Below the pieces are notes generated by a model. That model worked only from the letters and a program-made list of their open reading frames with translations, did not search any database and had not been told where the DNA came from. DNA of 64,000 bases from Linnemannia elongata. Its lineage: Eukaryota > Mortierellomycota > Mortierellomycetes > Mortierellales > Mortierellaceae. The position numbers and the translations under genes are program-made. The stretch covers positions 2,480,001-2,544,000 of the forward strand of contig JAXBDG010000007.1 in assembly GCA_036320915.1 (NCBI GenBank), written 5' to 3'. Shown here in pieces: positions 25,177 through 34,800 of the stretch (positions are counted from its first letter, which is position 1; the number at the start of each line of letters is the position of its first letter).

Positions 25177-25780
25177 TCTTAATAAACATGGCGACACATT
25201 TATTTCTTACGTTTTGAACACAGGTTTTTGCTCTGAAGGCCAAAAAAAAAGTGATCGTTTTTTTGTAGCTTGTCCTGTGAGTGACATCCTTAACTTTTCA
25301 GCATATCATAGTAAGGCTATATAAATGATAACACAAGTAGGGGATGTGTGTCTTCAAGAAAAGCTGAGAACCATTGTCACACTTGACGATGAGGGAGTAT
25401 TGTTTGGGAGTGTGAAGCTGCAAGTCAGTGAAGGTGAAGTTTTGACGGTGTCGATTTTATTTCATTTTCTTTGCAGTGCTTGTCTAAGAGATGTTGGTTG
25501 AGGGAGTGCGAGATAAAGAGTACAGAGGGAGAGTCATTAAGGAGAGTATCAGGTGGAAAGTAGGAATGTGAAAGGAAGGTGAAAAAGGGTAAGGAGAGTG
25601 TGGAAAGGGTAGGAAGTAGGAAAAGAGCGCTTTTTGGGACAGGATGGAATACTTGGAACCAAGACAAAGTGCATTAAGAGAGTTGTTAGATGAAAGTCGG
25701 AGAGAGGGTTATCTCTATATGCAAACATTGCAATAAAAGGATGCTGTTTCGCTTTTACTAAAGTTGTTGACATTTTTCGG
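25177..25780. other. 3' non-coding region of the MULE
   Basis: Carries the transposase 3' UTR. AATAAA occurs at 25180-25185, just after the stop, as a possible polyadenylation signal. No gene is visible. Confidence 0.5.
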
Positions 25781-25898
25781 GAAAAATTTACACGGTGTAG
25801 AAGCCGGGGACTGTACAAAACATATGAAATAGATTTTTACAGCCCCCGACGGACTGTAAATCGGAGTGTACGGCACCGGGCGTCAAAAAGTATCATCC
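25781..25898 (-). repeat. Right terminal inverted repeat of the MULE
   Basis: Read on the minus strand it starts GGATGATAC and matches the left repeat along its whole 118-bp length. A 22-base A run follows. Confidence 0.92.
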
Positions 25899-25920
25899 AA
25901 AAAAAAAAAAAAAAAAAAAA

Positions 25921-28567
25921 GGTGGAGAAATAGACATATCAAATCATTATATCAACATTACAAGGCGGCAGTCATCGCATGCGCGGAACGATAACATAAA
26001 ATGTAGTTACGCGAAATTCAGGGTTTTAGAATCATAACAAAAATGATGGGTTTAATTAATAACCTTTGAATGGAACGAGGGAGACGACTGTTTATTACGA
26101 CGCAATCGCGAAGAAGTACGAGTAGCCCCTCTAAAGGTAATCAATATCCGTGATTGGATAATAGGATAAATAACCACTCAAGCTCTGGTTCTGAACAACA
26201 TCTGGGCGAAGTTTCCGTATCAGTGCAACAAGAACGTCGTTCTTTGGATCGGGCTCCATCCCAACATACGCCTCCGTCACTAGTCCGCGCATCTCTCTCA
26301 GTCTTGGGAGATGACTCGCGAACCATTCGATATCGGCGGTCTCCATCCGGTGGTCCATGGATTCAAAACTCAGGTACTCAAGCTTTGTCAATGACGCGAG
26401 CTGATGGAGTCCATTGTTGAGCCGAAAGTAGAGGGTGTCCGGCATGACATCGTCGTATCGGATATAACTCCGTCCGTCGCGCTCAGACTTGTAGACACGC
26501 TTGGGATTAAACTGGCCTCTAAAGAGATCGCTCCCTGTTTTAAAGTCTGGACTGAGAGACAAAAACTTGAGTGAGGTCAACTTGGAGAGCTGGGCCATGA
26601 TGCCCTCTCTTGTATGGACACATCTCTCGTTGAGCGCGATGAGCGCGTCCTCTTCATCTGTTCTGATGTACTCTAGAGCAGAACTTGTCGCTTGTGTCTC
26701 TCGCTGACGGATCTCTTGGACTTGCTGTTCTTCCTCGTCGGTCAAGAATGGTACCTCAGCAATCTGGCACCGAAACGTCTCCAAATCCAAACAGACCCAA
26801 GGTGTCTCCAGAATATTCTCCGCCTTGATCGCCTCATAACGGATATCCAGGATACGAAGCCTGGTTAGGCCCGTCAACAAAATCGACACACTGTCGTTCA
26901 CAGGCAGTCCCTTTGGGCGATGACAAGGATTACAGTCGGTTGCGAACGAATGTAATTCAGAGGCGGCTTGACAGATACGAATGACCTCCAGGAGCGGGCA
27001 GTACTTGGCTAATTGAGCTCCGATGGCGGGGAACCAAACTTCATCATGGTACTCGACAAGTAAAGGGAAACAGCTTAGGAAGTCCTCAAACCCGGATGAA
27101 GAACTGAAGGCGTCTCGAGTCTGCTTACACTTCAGGGCCGTGATCTGGGATGCTGGCCAGGATAATCCCAAAGGGATTGGATCAGCTGTGGCAAAAGAAC
27201 CTGCAAATCCAGAACGGGACTTAAACTCCTTGATGGACAGGGTCTGGAGGGAGGGCGTCTGAGTCAAGAGTCCTTTGATATGGGTCGCAGATTCGACGCA
27301 GTCAACCTCCAACGATTTCAGCCCTTCATGGACCAAGGCTGTCGTCCCCGGACCTCTTGAAGCGGAGGAGGGCCAATCCAAACGAGAGTCGGAACTGCTG
27401 AATAGCGTGAGATGTGTCACGCTGGGTGGCAATACCCCTGGGATCAGACCACCCATGGGAGCGCACGAGAGGTTCTTGAGTGACCTTAGGACAGAACCAA
27501 CACCATCTTCCAAGTCTTGGAGGATTTCCATAGAGTATACGCTAGACAAGGTGCGCAATCGAGGGTTGTTAAGGGCAAGTCGCTGACAGGCTTTGACAAA
27601 GGCTTTCTCGGTATCGGGTGGTGGCAGTGGTGCTGCAGCTATTGCGGTTGGTACTGTTGTGGAAGTCAACGTAGCACTGCCAGTGCTGTTACTGCTGTTG
27701 CCGACAGTGATGTTGTTGGTGTTGGCATCGGAGAGGCTGGTACCAAAACCAGGGGAGGCGAAACCGGTATTCTGGCGAAAAAAATTCCCTGTTAGTGGAA
27801 TCTTAAAATACGACTCCATAGCATGATTGAGCATGCTGAGGTCAAGAGACTCCAGGTTGGTCATGAGCGATCCTCCGACATCGTTAACTGCAGTAGAAGC
27901 AGAAGCAGACTTTGTTGTCGTTGTTCCTGAGGATCCGGTAGAAGCATTCGCCGAGTATAACTCCGATCGCAACTGCTCAAAGGCGCCATCGAGACAGGCA
28001 TCCAAGATAGTCGGCGTGCAGATGGTGAGGTGACGGATATATTTCGCATGCCGGCGGTAGACGTCTTTGTACCATTCAAGATTCTGGGGATCAATGATTT
28101 GGGTCCTAATGGCCTTAACCAGACCGCGGGGCCAGGTGAGTTGATGTTTGGGATATTCGGCGAAGGTTCTCCAGAGGTGGGGAATGAATGTGGCATGCCA
28201 GATTTTGGAGACTTGGATGCAGCGGTAGAGGGTTCCTTGGGGGAGGAGGGTTCCGAGGGCGTCCAGGAGTTCTGGGAGGTCGAAGATTGTGTCAGCTTTC
28301 ATCTCACGTGTAAATGAGCGAGCGTGTGTGAGGGTACGATTTTAGAAAGGGAATTAGAGTGCGTGTGAAGGATAGCTGATTTTATAAGACGAAAAAGAAT
28401 GAAAAAGAAAATGGAGGCTGAAGCAGAAAGAAAAATTTATATGCAAAAAAGAAAGGGTGCTTGTCAATAGCGAATGGTGGCGCAAAAGGGTCATGGTCGA
28501 CAGACACCAGTGCCGAATCTTAAACTTTATTTTGTGGCAGTTTTTTTGGCGCACTCATCGTTTTATT
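25921..28567. repeat. Right part of duplicated unit, copy 1
   Basis: Matches 32786-35458 in the same orientation, including the F-box gene, its 3' flank (AATAGACATATCAAAT...) and about 250 bp of its 5' flank. The match ends near ACTCATCGTTTTATTT in both copies. Confidence 0.88.
26131..28302 (-). CDS. F-box/LRR protein, copy 1 (723 aa)
   Basis: Single exon. The N-terminus (IFDLPELLDALGTLLPQGTL, then CIQVSKIWHATFIPHLWRTF) is an F-box-like segment of the type common in fungi. F-box proteins bind Skp1 and bring targets to SCF ubiquitin ligases. The rest has irregular leucine-rich strands (LSSVYSMEILQDL, VTHLTLFSS, LKSLEVDCVESATHIKGLL, LTSLKFLSLSPDF, LTKLEYLSFESMDHRME) that would form the substrate-binding surface. 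Ser/Thr/Asn-rich loops lie at about 130-230. It is the paralog of the gene at 32966. Its stop TAG at 26131 corresponds to a Tyr codon in copy 2, so it ends 12 residues earlier. The target is unknown. Confidence 0.85.
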   Translation of the reverse strand: MKADTIFDLPELLDALGTLLPQGTLYRCIQVSKIWHATFIPHLWRTFAEYPKHQLTWPRGLVKAIRTQIIDPQNLEWYKDVYRRHAKYIRHLTICTPTILDACLDGAFEQLRSELYSANASTGSSGTTTTKSASASTAVNDVGGSLMTNLESLDLSMLNHAMESYFKIPLTGNFFRQNTGFASPGFGTSLSDANTNNITVGNSSNSTGSATLTSTTVPTAIAAAPLPPPDTEKAFVKACQRLALNNPRLRTLSSVYSMEILQDLEDGVGSVLRSLKNLSCAPMGGLIPGVLPPSVTHLTLFSSSDSRLDWPSSASRGPGTTALVHEGLKSLEVDCVESATHIKGLLTQTPSLQTLSIKEFKSRSGFAGSFATADPIPLGLSWPASQITALKCKQTRDAFSSSSGFEDFLSCFPLLVEYHDEVWFPAIGAQLAKYCPLLEVIRICQAASELHSFATDCNPCHRPKGLPVNDSVSILLTGLTRLRILDIRYEAIKAENILETPWVCLDLETFRCQIAEVPFLTDEEEQQVQEIRQRETQATSSALEYIRTDEEDALIALNERCVHTREGIMAQLSKLTSLKFLSLSPDFKTGSDLFRGQFNPKRVYKSERDGRSYIRYDDVMPDTLYFRLNNGLHQLASLTKLEYLSFESMDHRMETADIEWFASHLPRLREMRGLVTEAYVGMEPDPKNDVLVALIRKLRPDVVQNQSLSGYLSYYPITDIDYL

Positions 28568-28786
28568 TATACACAATCAACAGTATGTATGATCCATCAA
28601 ATTTTTGTTGGTTTGTACACAAGCAAGAAAGCGTTTGGACAGGGGGTTGACAATCTATTATTTCCCTTTCAAAAAGGTAACGAACCATCAGTCGCAACCT
28701 TCTTGGTATCAACCATCTACTGATGGCGTCAGATCAGAAATCGTTGAGTAAAGTAGTAGTTTAAAGCCGGGTAACTCAACCCCGCA
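28303..28786. other. 5' flank of F-box copy 1 and spacer
   Basis: The first ~265 bp belongs to the duplicated unit and presumably includes the F-box promoter. The remainder is unique sequence with no gene seen. Confidence 0.5.
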
Positions 28787-29725
28787 CTATCGGTAATGGT
28801 CAAGGCCCTCGATGGTCACAATCGATTCGGGGTTGTCGCATACGTTAAACAGTGCCTTGGCTCCTACATATGTGATTGAGGTCTCTTGCACGTTCAAAAC
28901 TGTTAGGGTTGAGTTGGTCTTGAGTGCCTCAGACAGTGCCTCAGCTCCATTATCTCCAATCATGTTGCTTCCTAAGAACAAAATGGTCAGGGTCGAGTTC
29001 ATCTTGAGTGCCTTAGAGAGCGCTTCAGCTCCATAGTCAGTGATCAAGGTTTCTCTCCGCCAGTTGCCCCACAAACTCAAAGTGGTCAGAGTCGAGTTGA
29101 TCTTGAGTGCCTCAGACAGTGCCTCAGCTCCATAATCTCCGATCATGTTGTCTCCTAACTTCAAGGTGGTCAGGGTCGAGTTCATTTTGAGTGCCTCAGA
29201 CAGAGCCACAGCTCCGTTGTCTCCAATCAGGTTGTGGTGCAGCCCTAACGTGGTCAGAGTCGAGTTCGTCTTGAGTGCCTCGGACAGCGCAATACCTCCA
29301 TTGGGTCCGATCATGTTGTCGTACAGCTCTAAAGTGGTGAGAGTCGTGTTGGTCTTGAGTGCCTCAGACAGCGCCTCGGCTCCGCTGTCTCCAATTAAGT
29401 TCTCATACAGGTTCAAAGTAGTCAGAACCGAATTGACCATAACGCTAGAAACCGCTTTGTCTCGTTCAGAAGTTGATAATAGGTGTTCATAGGCAGAGCT
29501 CCGAATCTTCAAGTGTTGTATAAGACGCTTGTTTCTCTCAACAGACTCTATACTGGGACCTTGTTTCGACCACACGACAGACCTGTAGAGTGGCGGTGTA
29601 AATGAGTCGTTCCAATCCTGGCTCACACGTGTACACGACGCAAGGTCTTTGGGGCCAAGACCGCTGGCAATTCTTGAGCGAATCTCATGTAGATCGAGGG
29701 GATGTGTCTGGAATATTTTAGTCAT
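28787..29725 (-). CDS. Tandem leucine-rich-repeat protein (312 aa)
   Basis: Single exon; the first ATG is at 29725. The open frame continues upstream through a hydrophobic stretch, but without an ATG. Residues about 1-60 resemble a short F-box-like segment (HEIRSRIASGLGPKDLASCT, then RVSQDWNDSFTPPLYRSVVW). Then come seven copies of a 28-residue ribonuclease-inhibitor-type LRR with consensus LTTLxLxxNxIGDxGAEALS followed by EALKxNST. The fifth has a five-residue insertion. Such repeats bind proteins; this short architecture is common among fungal and bacterial LRR proteins. The repeats are also very similar in DNA (84-bp period), which points to recent expansion or gene conversion. Partner and role unknown. 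Confidence 0.85.
   Translation of the reverse strand: MTKIFQTHPLDLHEIRSRIASGLGPKDLASCTRVSQDWNDSFTPPLYRSVVWSKQGPSIESVERNKRLIQHLKIRSSAYEHLLSTSERDKAVSSVMVNSVLTTLNLYENLIGDSGAEALSEALKTNTTLTTLELYDNMIGPNGGIALSEALKTNSTLTTLGLHHNLIGDNGAVALSEALKMNSTLTTLKLGDNMIGDYGAEALSEALKINSTLTTLSLWGNWRRETLITDYGAEALSKALKMNSTLTILFLGSNMIGDNGAEALSEALKTNSTLTVLNVQETSITYVGAKALFNVCDNPESIVTIEGLDHYR
28870..29450. repeat. 84-bp tandem repeat array encoding the LRRs
   Basis: The minus-strand unit begins near ACTCGACCCTGACCACT and repeats every 84 bases about seven times, with one 15-base insertion. Confidence 0.85.
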
Positions 29726-30744
29726 AAAGAAGAAAAGAGTGACGACCGTGACGAGGAAGCTGACAAGGATAGTGAAAATGGGGTTACAAGAAGGTGTGAT
29801 AACGAAGGAGGAATGAGGAAAAAGAGGAAATAAGAAGGTACGAGATGAAGATGATGAACAAGTCGAGAGTGGTGTTATTAAGTAGTCAATAATGTGGATA
29901 AAAATATGAAGGATGACAGACACTAATTGCAATAGCGGCAGAACGAGAGTATGAATGAGGAAATGAGCAAAGGGGAGGAGAGAAGAGAGACAAGAGTACT
30001 AAGGGAAAGTGGAAGAGGCTAAAAAAGATCTTGTTTTACAAGAGGAGAGGGATATTTATACTACTGTAGCTTACAGAAGATTTGGAGGCGTGGTAAGTAG
30101 AGGCGCAGTAGGGGGAGCTGGCGGAAGCATAGCTGCTAGGGCTGGTGAGGGCGTAGTAAGGAAGGTGAAGCAGAGCGACATTCCAGAATACTGTGGCACT
30201 AAACTTATGCATCAATTGCTCTAGAGAGAGACAAGAGTACTGGGGGAAAGCCAGAGAAACGATCCCGTTAAAGGTAGAAAAAGATAGGGGTATTTATATT
30301 TACTAGCGGGACGAGTTGGAGGCGTGGTAGGCAGAGGAACAATCTATAATACTGTCACATCAACTGCTCAGAAGTGAGCAAGCATTTCACACAGTTCATG
30401 CGATTCGTATGATTTAGCATCATCGGTGAGGTCCCCTTTTCTTTCAGGGCCTTTTCGAGGGTGGTATACAGTGAACAAACGGATGGGATAGGGGGAATGT
30501 CAGGAGTAACACAATGCAGGGGTATAATTTTAAAAAGTAAGATGAAGTTGATCGATCATTGTTACTTGAATACAATTTCAAGGAAGCCGAGGCAACACTC
30601 AAGAGTGCCTGTCAATCTATCAATTACAAAGTGCCCTGCCATTGTTTCTTTGTTTTGCCATCTCTCACTTCACCGTGTATTGTTTTACCAGTTGTCATCC
30701 TGATATTTTACTAATCTTTGCTTTGCCATTTTCTGCCTATCAAC
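29726..30744. other. Intergenic region with a partial internal duplication
   Basis: Upstream region of the LRR gene. The segment starting AGAGAGACAAGAGTACT near 29983 recurs near 30222, and both copies continue with related GGAGGCGTGGTA and ATATTTAT motifs. No gene is seen. Confidence 0.5.
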
Positions 30745-30787
30745 TGAGATAACTGGCTTGTGGCAGCCAAGCGTTCATAGCGACGTT

Positions 30788-30819
<32 letters not shown>

Positions 30820-31307
30820 CCATACTGAAGCAGAATTCAGTAAGCGCTGGATTGTTCACCCACTAATAGGGAACAAGACTTGGAGTTTAGTCCGTCGTGA
30901 GAAAGGGCGGCTTTACCCTACTGATGAAATGTTGCCATAGTAATTGAACTTCGTATGGAAGGAACCGTTCATTCAGATAATTGGTATTTGAGCTTGCTTA
31001 GGCAGGCAAAGGTCAGAGGCTATCATCCGTTGGGTTATGGCTGAACGCCATCAAGTCAGAACCCGTGCTGGAACGCGACGATTATCGTCTTTTCCGATTT
31101 TTAGTTGAATACGAATAGATCTTCGGATCCTGAAACATACTGCGGGGGTCGATCTTGCAGAGTGGAAAGGCCTTCTAATGTTAATTTCAAATATTGGGAG
31201 AGACAAATCCATTTCGAATGACTTTAATTGAACAGGGTATTGTAAGCAGAAGAGTAGCCTTGTTGCCACGATCTGCAGAGATTAAGCCCATTGTTCTACA
31301 GATTTAT
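30745..31307 (+). pseudogene. Degenerate 3' end of 28S (LSU) rRNA
   Basis: Matches the conserved 3' end of eukaryotic large-subunit rRNA in order. It begins GATAACTGGCTTGTGGC, then GCGTTCATAGCGACGT, TGATCCTTCGATGTCGGCTC, TTCACCCACTAATAGGGAAC, TACCCTACTGATGAA, GGAACCGTTCATTCAGATAA, TTATGGCTGAACGCC, then GGTATTGTAAGCAGAAGAG, GTAGCCTTGTTGCCACGATC and the terminal GAGATTAAGCC. It has many substitutions at normally invariant positions and shortened variable parts, and no rDNA upstream. It is therefore an isolated, decayed copy rather than a working rRNA gene. Confidence 0.88.
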
Positions 31308-31839
31308 TCGAAAGAACAACATCTCTCTTTCTCTCTTTTTTTTCTAGAGGATCAAGTTAAGGGTAGTTCAATATATGCCCTGGAGGCCGGGTTGTACGGG
31401 TAGCCGGGTGGTGCCCCTATGCGTCTACCTGTGTTCAAAGGGCTCGCTTGAGGCGAAAGCCCTTCCCCCCAACCAGAGAAAAAAGGCGGCCCATTGCAAG
31501 TTAATATCGATTCAGCAAGTGGTTACTATGAATGAGTCTTGCCCGGAGAGCTGGACCATGAGGTTCAAACACAAGTCCAAGGCATATCCATGGAGTAATA
31601 GCCAAAATAAAAAACGGAGAAATGGTTAAAAATTAATATCCATTCGACAGTTCATTAATTCACATGATCTTGCCACCGTGTCTTCTCTACATCATCATGG
31701 ACACCATCCAAACGGTCGCCCAAGGGCACTTGTTTGATGGCGATTAACTAAAAACTGACGGACTTACATGGCCAAAAATTGGCACTGCTTTGTATGTCGC
31801 ACCTCATATATATATAGTGGGCGACAATCCTCTTACCCT
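31308..31839. other. Spacer after the 28S fragment
   Basis: Begins with a C/T-rich tract, followed by a GC-richer stretch with a hairpin (AGGGCTCGC...AAGCCCTT near 31438-31463). It could be rDNA spacer that travelled with the 28S fragment. No gene is seen. Confidence 0.35.
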
Positions 31840-34800
31840 CTAAGTCGCGGACGGTCGATGCAGCTGTTGCCAGATGCACTGTGCGCCGAATGCGGCGCCT
31901 ACTTTTTGATTTGGGATGACTGATGACGGGATGGTGATTGTTGAGACGCTCGATATCTGACCGATGGATGTTGGCCTTCCCGCTATGTTGGGTGAAGTAT
32001 GGCGATGAAGGCTTGGATGTCTTGTATTAGCGCTTTTGCGGGCCGTTCGGCAGGCGTTCAAAAATGACAAATGAGTTCGAAGAGAGGGATAATGTATGAG
32101 AATTAAGAAAAAAAAAAAAAAAAAAAAAAGAGGTGTGTGGGATACTGATACATGAGAGCTGGGCGCAAACATTGAAGCTAAATAATCGTGAACGAGGGCT
32201 ATTGTTCAAGTCAAATCCGTGCAAGTACTCTTTCTTCTTTGACCCTCGCGAACTCCTCGAACGTATTTGTGCGCGCCAGAGAGTTTCTTTGCAGAGGTCC
32301 CCTTACTATTGTTTTTTTTTTTCCTTCTTTGTTTGTAGTTATCCTCTTCCTGTTGTCTTTTTTTTGGAGAACATACAAAACAAAATGAAGATAAAACGTC
32401 GTTAAATCAGATCCTGTTCTTCTTTTGCCTGTATACTGTTAGTTAATCTCTCCTATGTACCACCGTTGTTCATACTTGGTATGAAGCAATACAGTAACAT
32501 TTATTATATTTCTCCTTTGTTGACACCTTGTCTCTAGCTTCTTGACCATGCTTTTCTTTAGTTCCTAGGGAGAGGAAATCCTGCTCCAACTCTAACACCG
32601 ATAGCTTCAAGCCCTAAGGAGCAAGCCAATGAAATGCCCTGTCAACCTACTTGAGCAACTTGCGTTTGTTCAAACTTAAAGTATGCACAGGATGTGGAGC
32701 GCCCACAGAAGGAGCAGTTTGGTAGAATTGAAGAGGATCCGGAATTAGTGGGATGAGCAACAGCAGGAATCTGCACCATCATTGAAAGAAGGAAAAATAG
32801 ACATATCAAATAAACGTATCAGCATTACCAGATGACAATCATCGCATGCACGGATTGAGAAAAAAAGGAAAACAGATGTAGTTATGTGAAATTCATAGCT
32901 TAGAATCATAACAAAAATGATAGGTTTAATTAATAAACTTTGAATGGAGCGAGGAAGACTATATATTACGGCGCAATCGCGAAGGAGTACGAGTGGCCCC
33001 TGTAAAGGTAATTAATGTTCGTGTTTGAATAATAGGATAAATAGCCACTCAAGCTCTGGTTCTGAACAACATCTGGGCGAAGTTTCCGTATCAGTGCAAC
33101 AAGAGCATCGTTCTTGGGATCGGGCTCCATCCCAACATACGCCTCCGTCACTAGTCCGCGCATCTCTCTCAGTCTTGGGAGATGACTCGCGAACCATTCG
33201 ATATCGGCGGTCTCCATCCGGTGGTCCATGGATTCAAAACTCAGGTACTCAAGCTTTGTCAATGACGCGAGCTGATGGAGTCCATTGTTGAGCCGAAAGT
33301 AGAGGGTGTCCGGCATGACATCGTCATATCGGATATAACTCCGTCCGTCGCGCTCAGACTTGTAGACACGCTTGGGATTAAACTGGCCTCTAAAGAGATC
33401 GCTCCCTGTTTTAAAGTCTGGACTGAGAGACAAAAACTTGAGTGAGGTCAACTTGGAGAGCTGGGCCATGATGCCCTCTCTTGTATGGACACATCTCTCG
33501 CTGAGCGCGATGAGCGCGTCCTCTTCATCTGTCCTGATGTACTCCAGAGCAGAGCTTGTCGCTTGTGTCTCCCGCCGACAGATCTCTTGGACCTGCTGTT
33601 CTTCCTCGTCGGTCAAGAATGGCACCTCAGCAATCTGGCACCGAAACGTCTCCAAATCCAAACAGACCCAAGGTGTCTCCAGAATATTCTCCGCCTTGAT
33701 CGCCTCATAACGGATATCCAGGACGCGAAGCCTGGTTAGGCCCGTCAACAAAATCGACACACTGTCGTTCACAGGCAGTCCCTTTGGGCGATGACAAGGA
33801 TTAAAGTCGGTTGCGAACGAATGAAATTCAGAGGCGGCTTGATAGATACGAATGACCTCCAGGAGCGGGCAGTACTTGGCTAATTGAGCTCCGATGGCGG
33901 GGAACCAAACTTCATCATGGTACTCGACAAGTAAAGGGAAACAGCTAAGGAAGTCCTCAAACCCGGATGAAGAACTGGAGACGCCTCGAGTCTGCTTACA
34001 CTTCAGGACCGTGATCTGGGATGCTGGCCAGGATAATCCCACAGGGATTGGAGCAGCTGTGGCATAATCACCTCCAAATCCAGAACTGGAGAGGAACGTG
34101 TTGATGGAAAGGGTTTGGAGGGAGGGCGTCTGAGTCAAGAGTCCTTTGATATGGGTCGCAGATTCGACGCAGTCAACCTCCAACGATTTCAGCCCTTCAT
34201 GGACCAAGGCTGTCGTCCCCGGACCTTTTGAAGCGAAGGAGTACGCATTCAAATGAAGACCGAAGCTGCTGATTAGCTTGAGATGAGTCACATTGGGTGG
34301 CAATACCCCTGGGATCAGACCATCCGTGGGAACGCACGCGAGGTTCTTGAGTGACCTTAGAAAAGAACCAACACCACCTTCCAAGTCTTGGAGGATTTTC
34401 ATAGAGTGTACGCTAGACAAGGTGCGCAATCGAGGGTTGTTAAGGACAAGTCGCTGACAGGCTTTGACAAAGGCTTTCTCGGTATCAAGTGGTGACAGTG
34501 ATGCTGCAGTTACGGTCGTCGCTAATGTGGAATTCGTCGTAGCATTGTTAGTGCTGTTGCTGCTGTTGTTGTTTTCGCCGGTGATGTTGTTGGTGTTGGA
34601 ATCGGAGAGACCTGTGCCAAAGCCGGTGGAGGTGAAAACACTGGTGCTACTTTGGCCAAAACTACCGCCTGGTAGTTGCATCTGAAAATAGAAGGCAATA
34701 GTATGATTCAAGATGTTGAGGTCAAGAGACTCCAGGTTGGTCATGAGCGATCCTCCGACATCGTTAACTGCAGTAGAAGCAGAAGCTGGCTTTGTTGTCG

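Larger units (their letters stand above)
18523..25898 (+). mobile_element. Mutator-like (MULE) DNA transposon with Ulp1 domain, 7376 bp
   Basis: Bounded by 118-bp terminal inverted repeats (18523-18640 and 25781-25898), which I estimate by eye to be ~85% identical. They share a block reading CGTACACTCCGATTTACAG and onward to the inner end. One large gene (20271-25176) encodes an intact MULE transposase with an N-terminal Ulp1 protease. A runs of 26 and 22 bases flank the element, so the target duplication is hidden in poly-A. The empty site survives in the second copy of the host unit at about 32785-32795 (CATCATTGAAAGAAGGAAAA). The intact ORF and good repeats suggest recent activity. Confidence 0.92.

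Noticed and set aside
29726..29932. Hydrophobic N-terminal extension of the LRR ORF
   Set aside because: The extension has no ATG (nominal start TTG); the F-box-like start at 29725 is more sensible.
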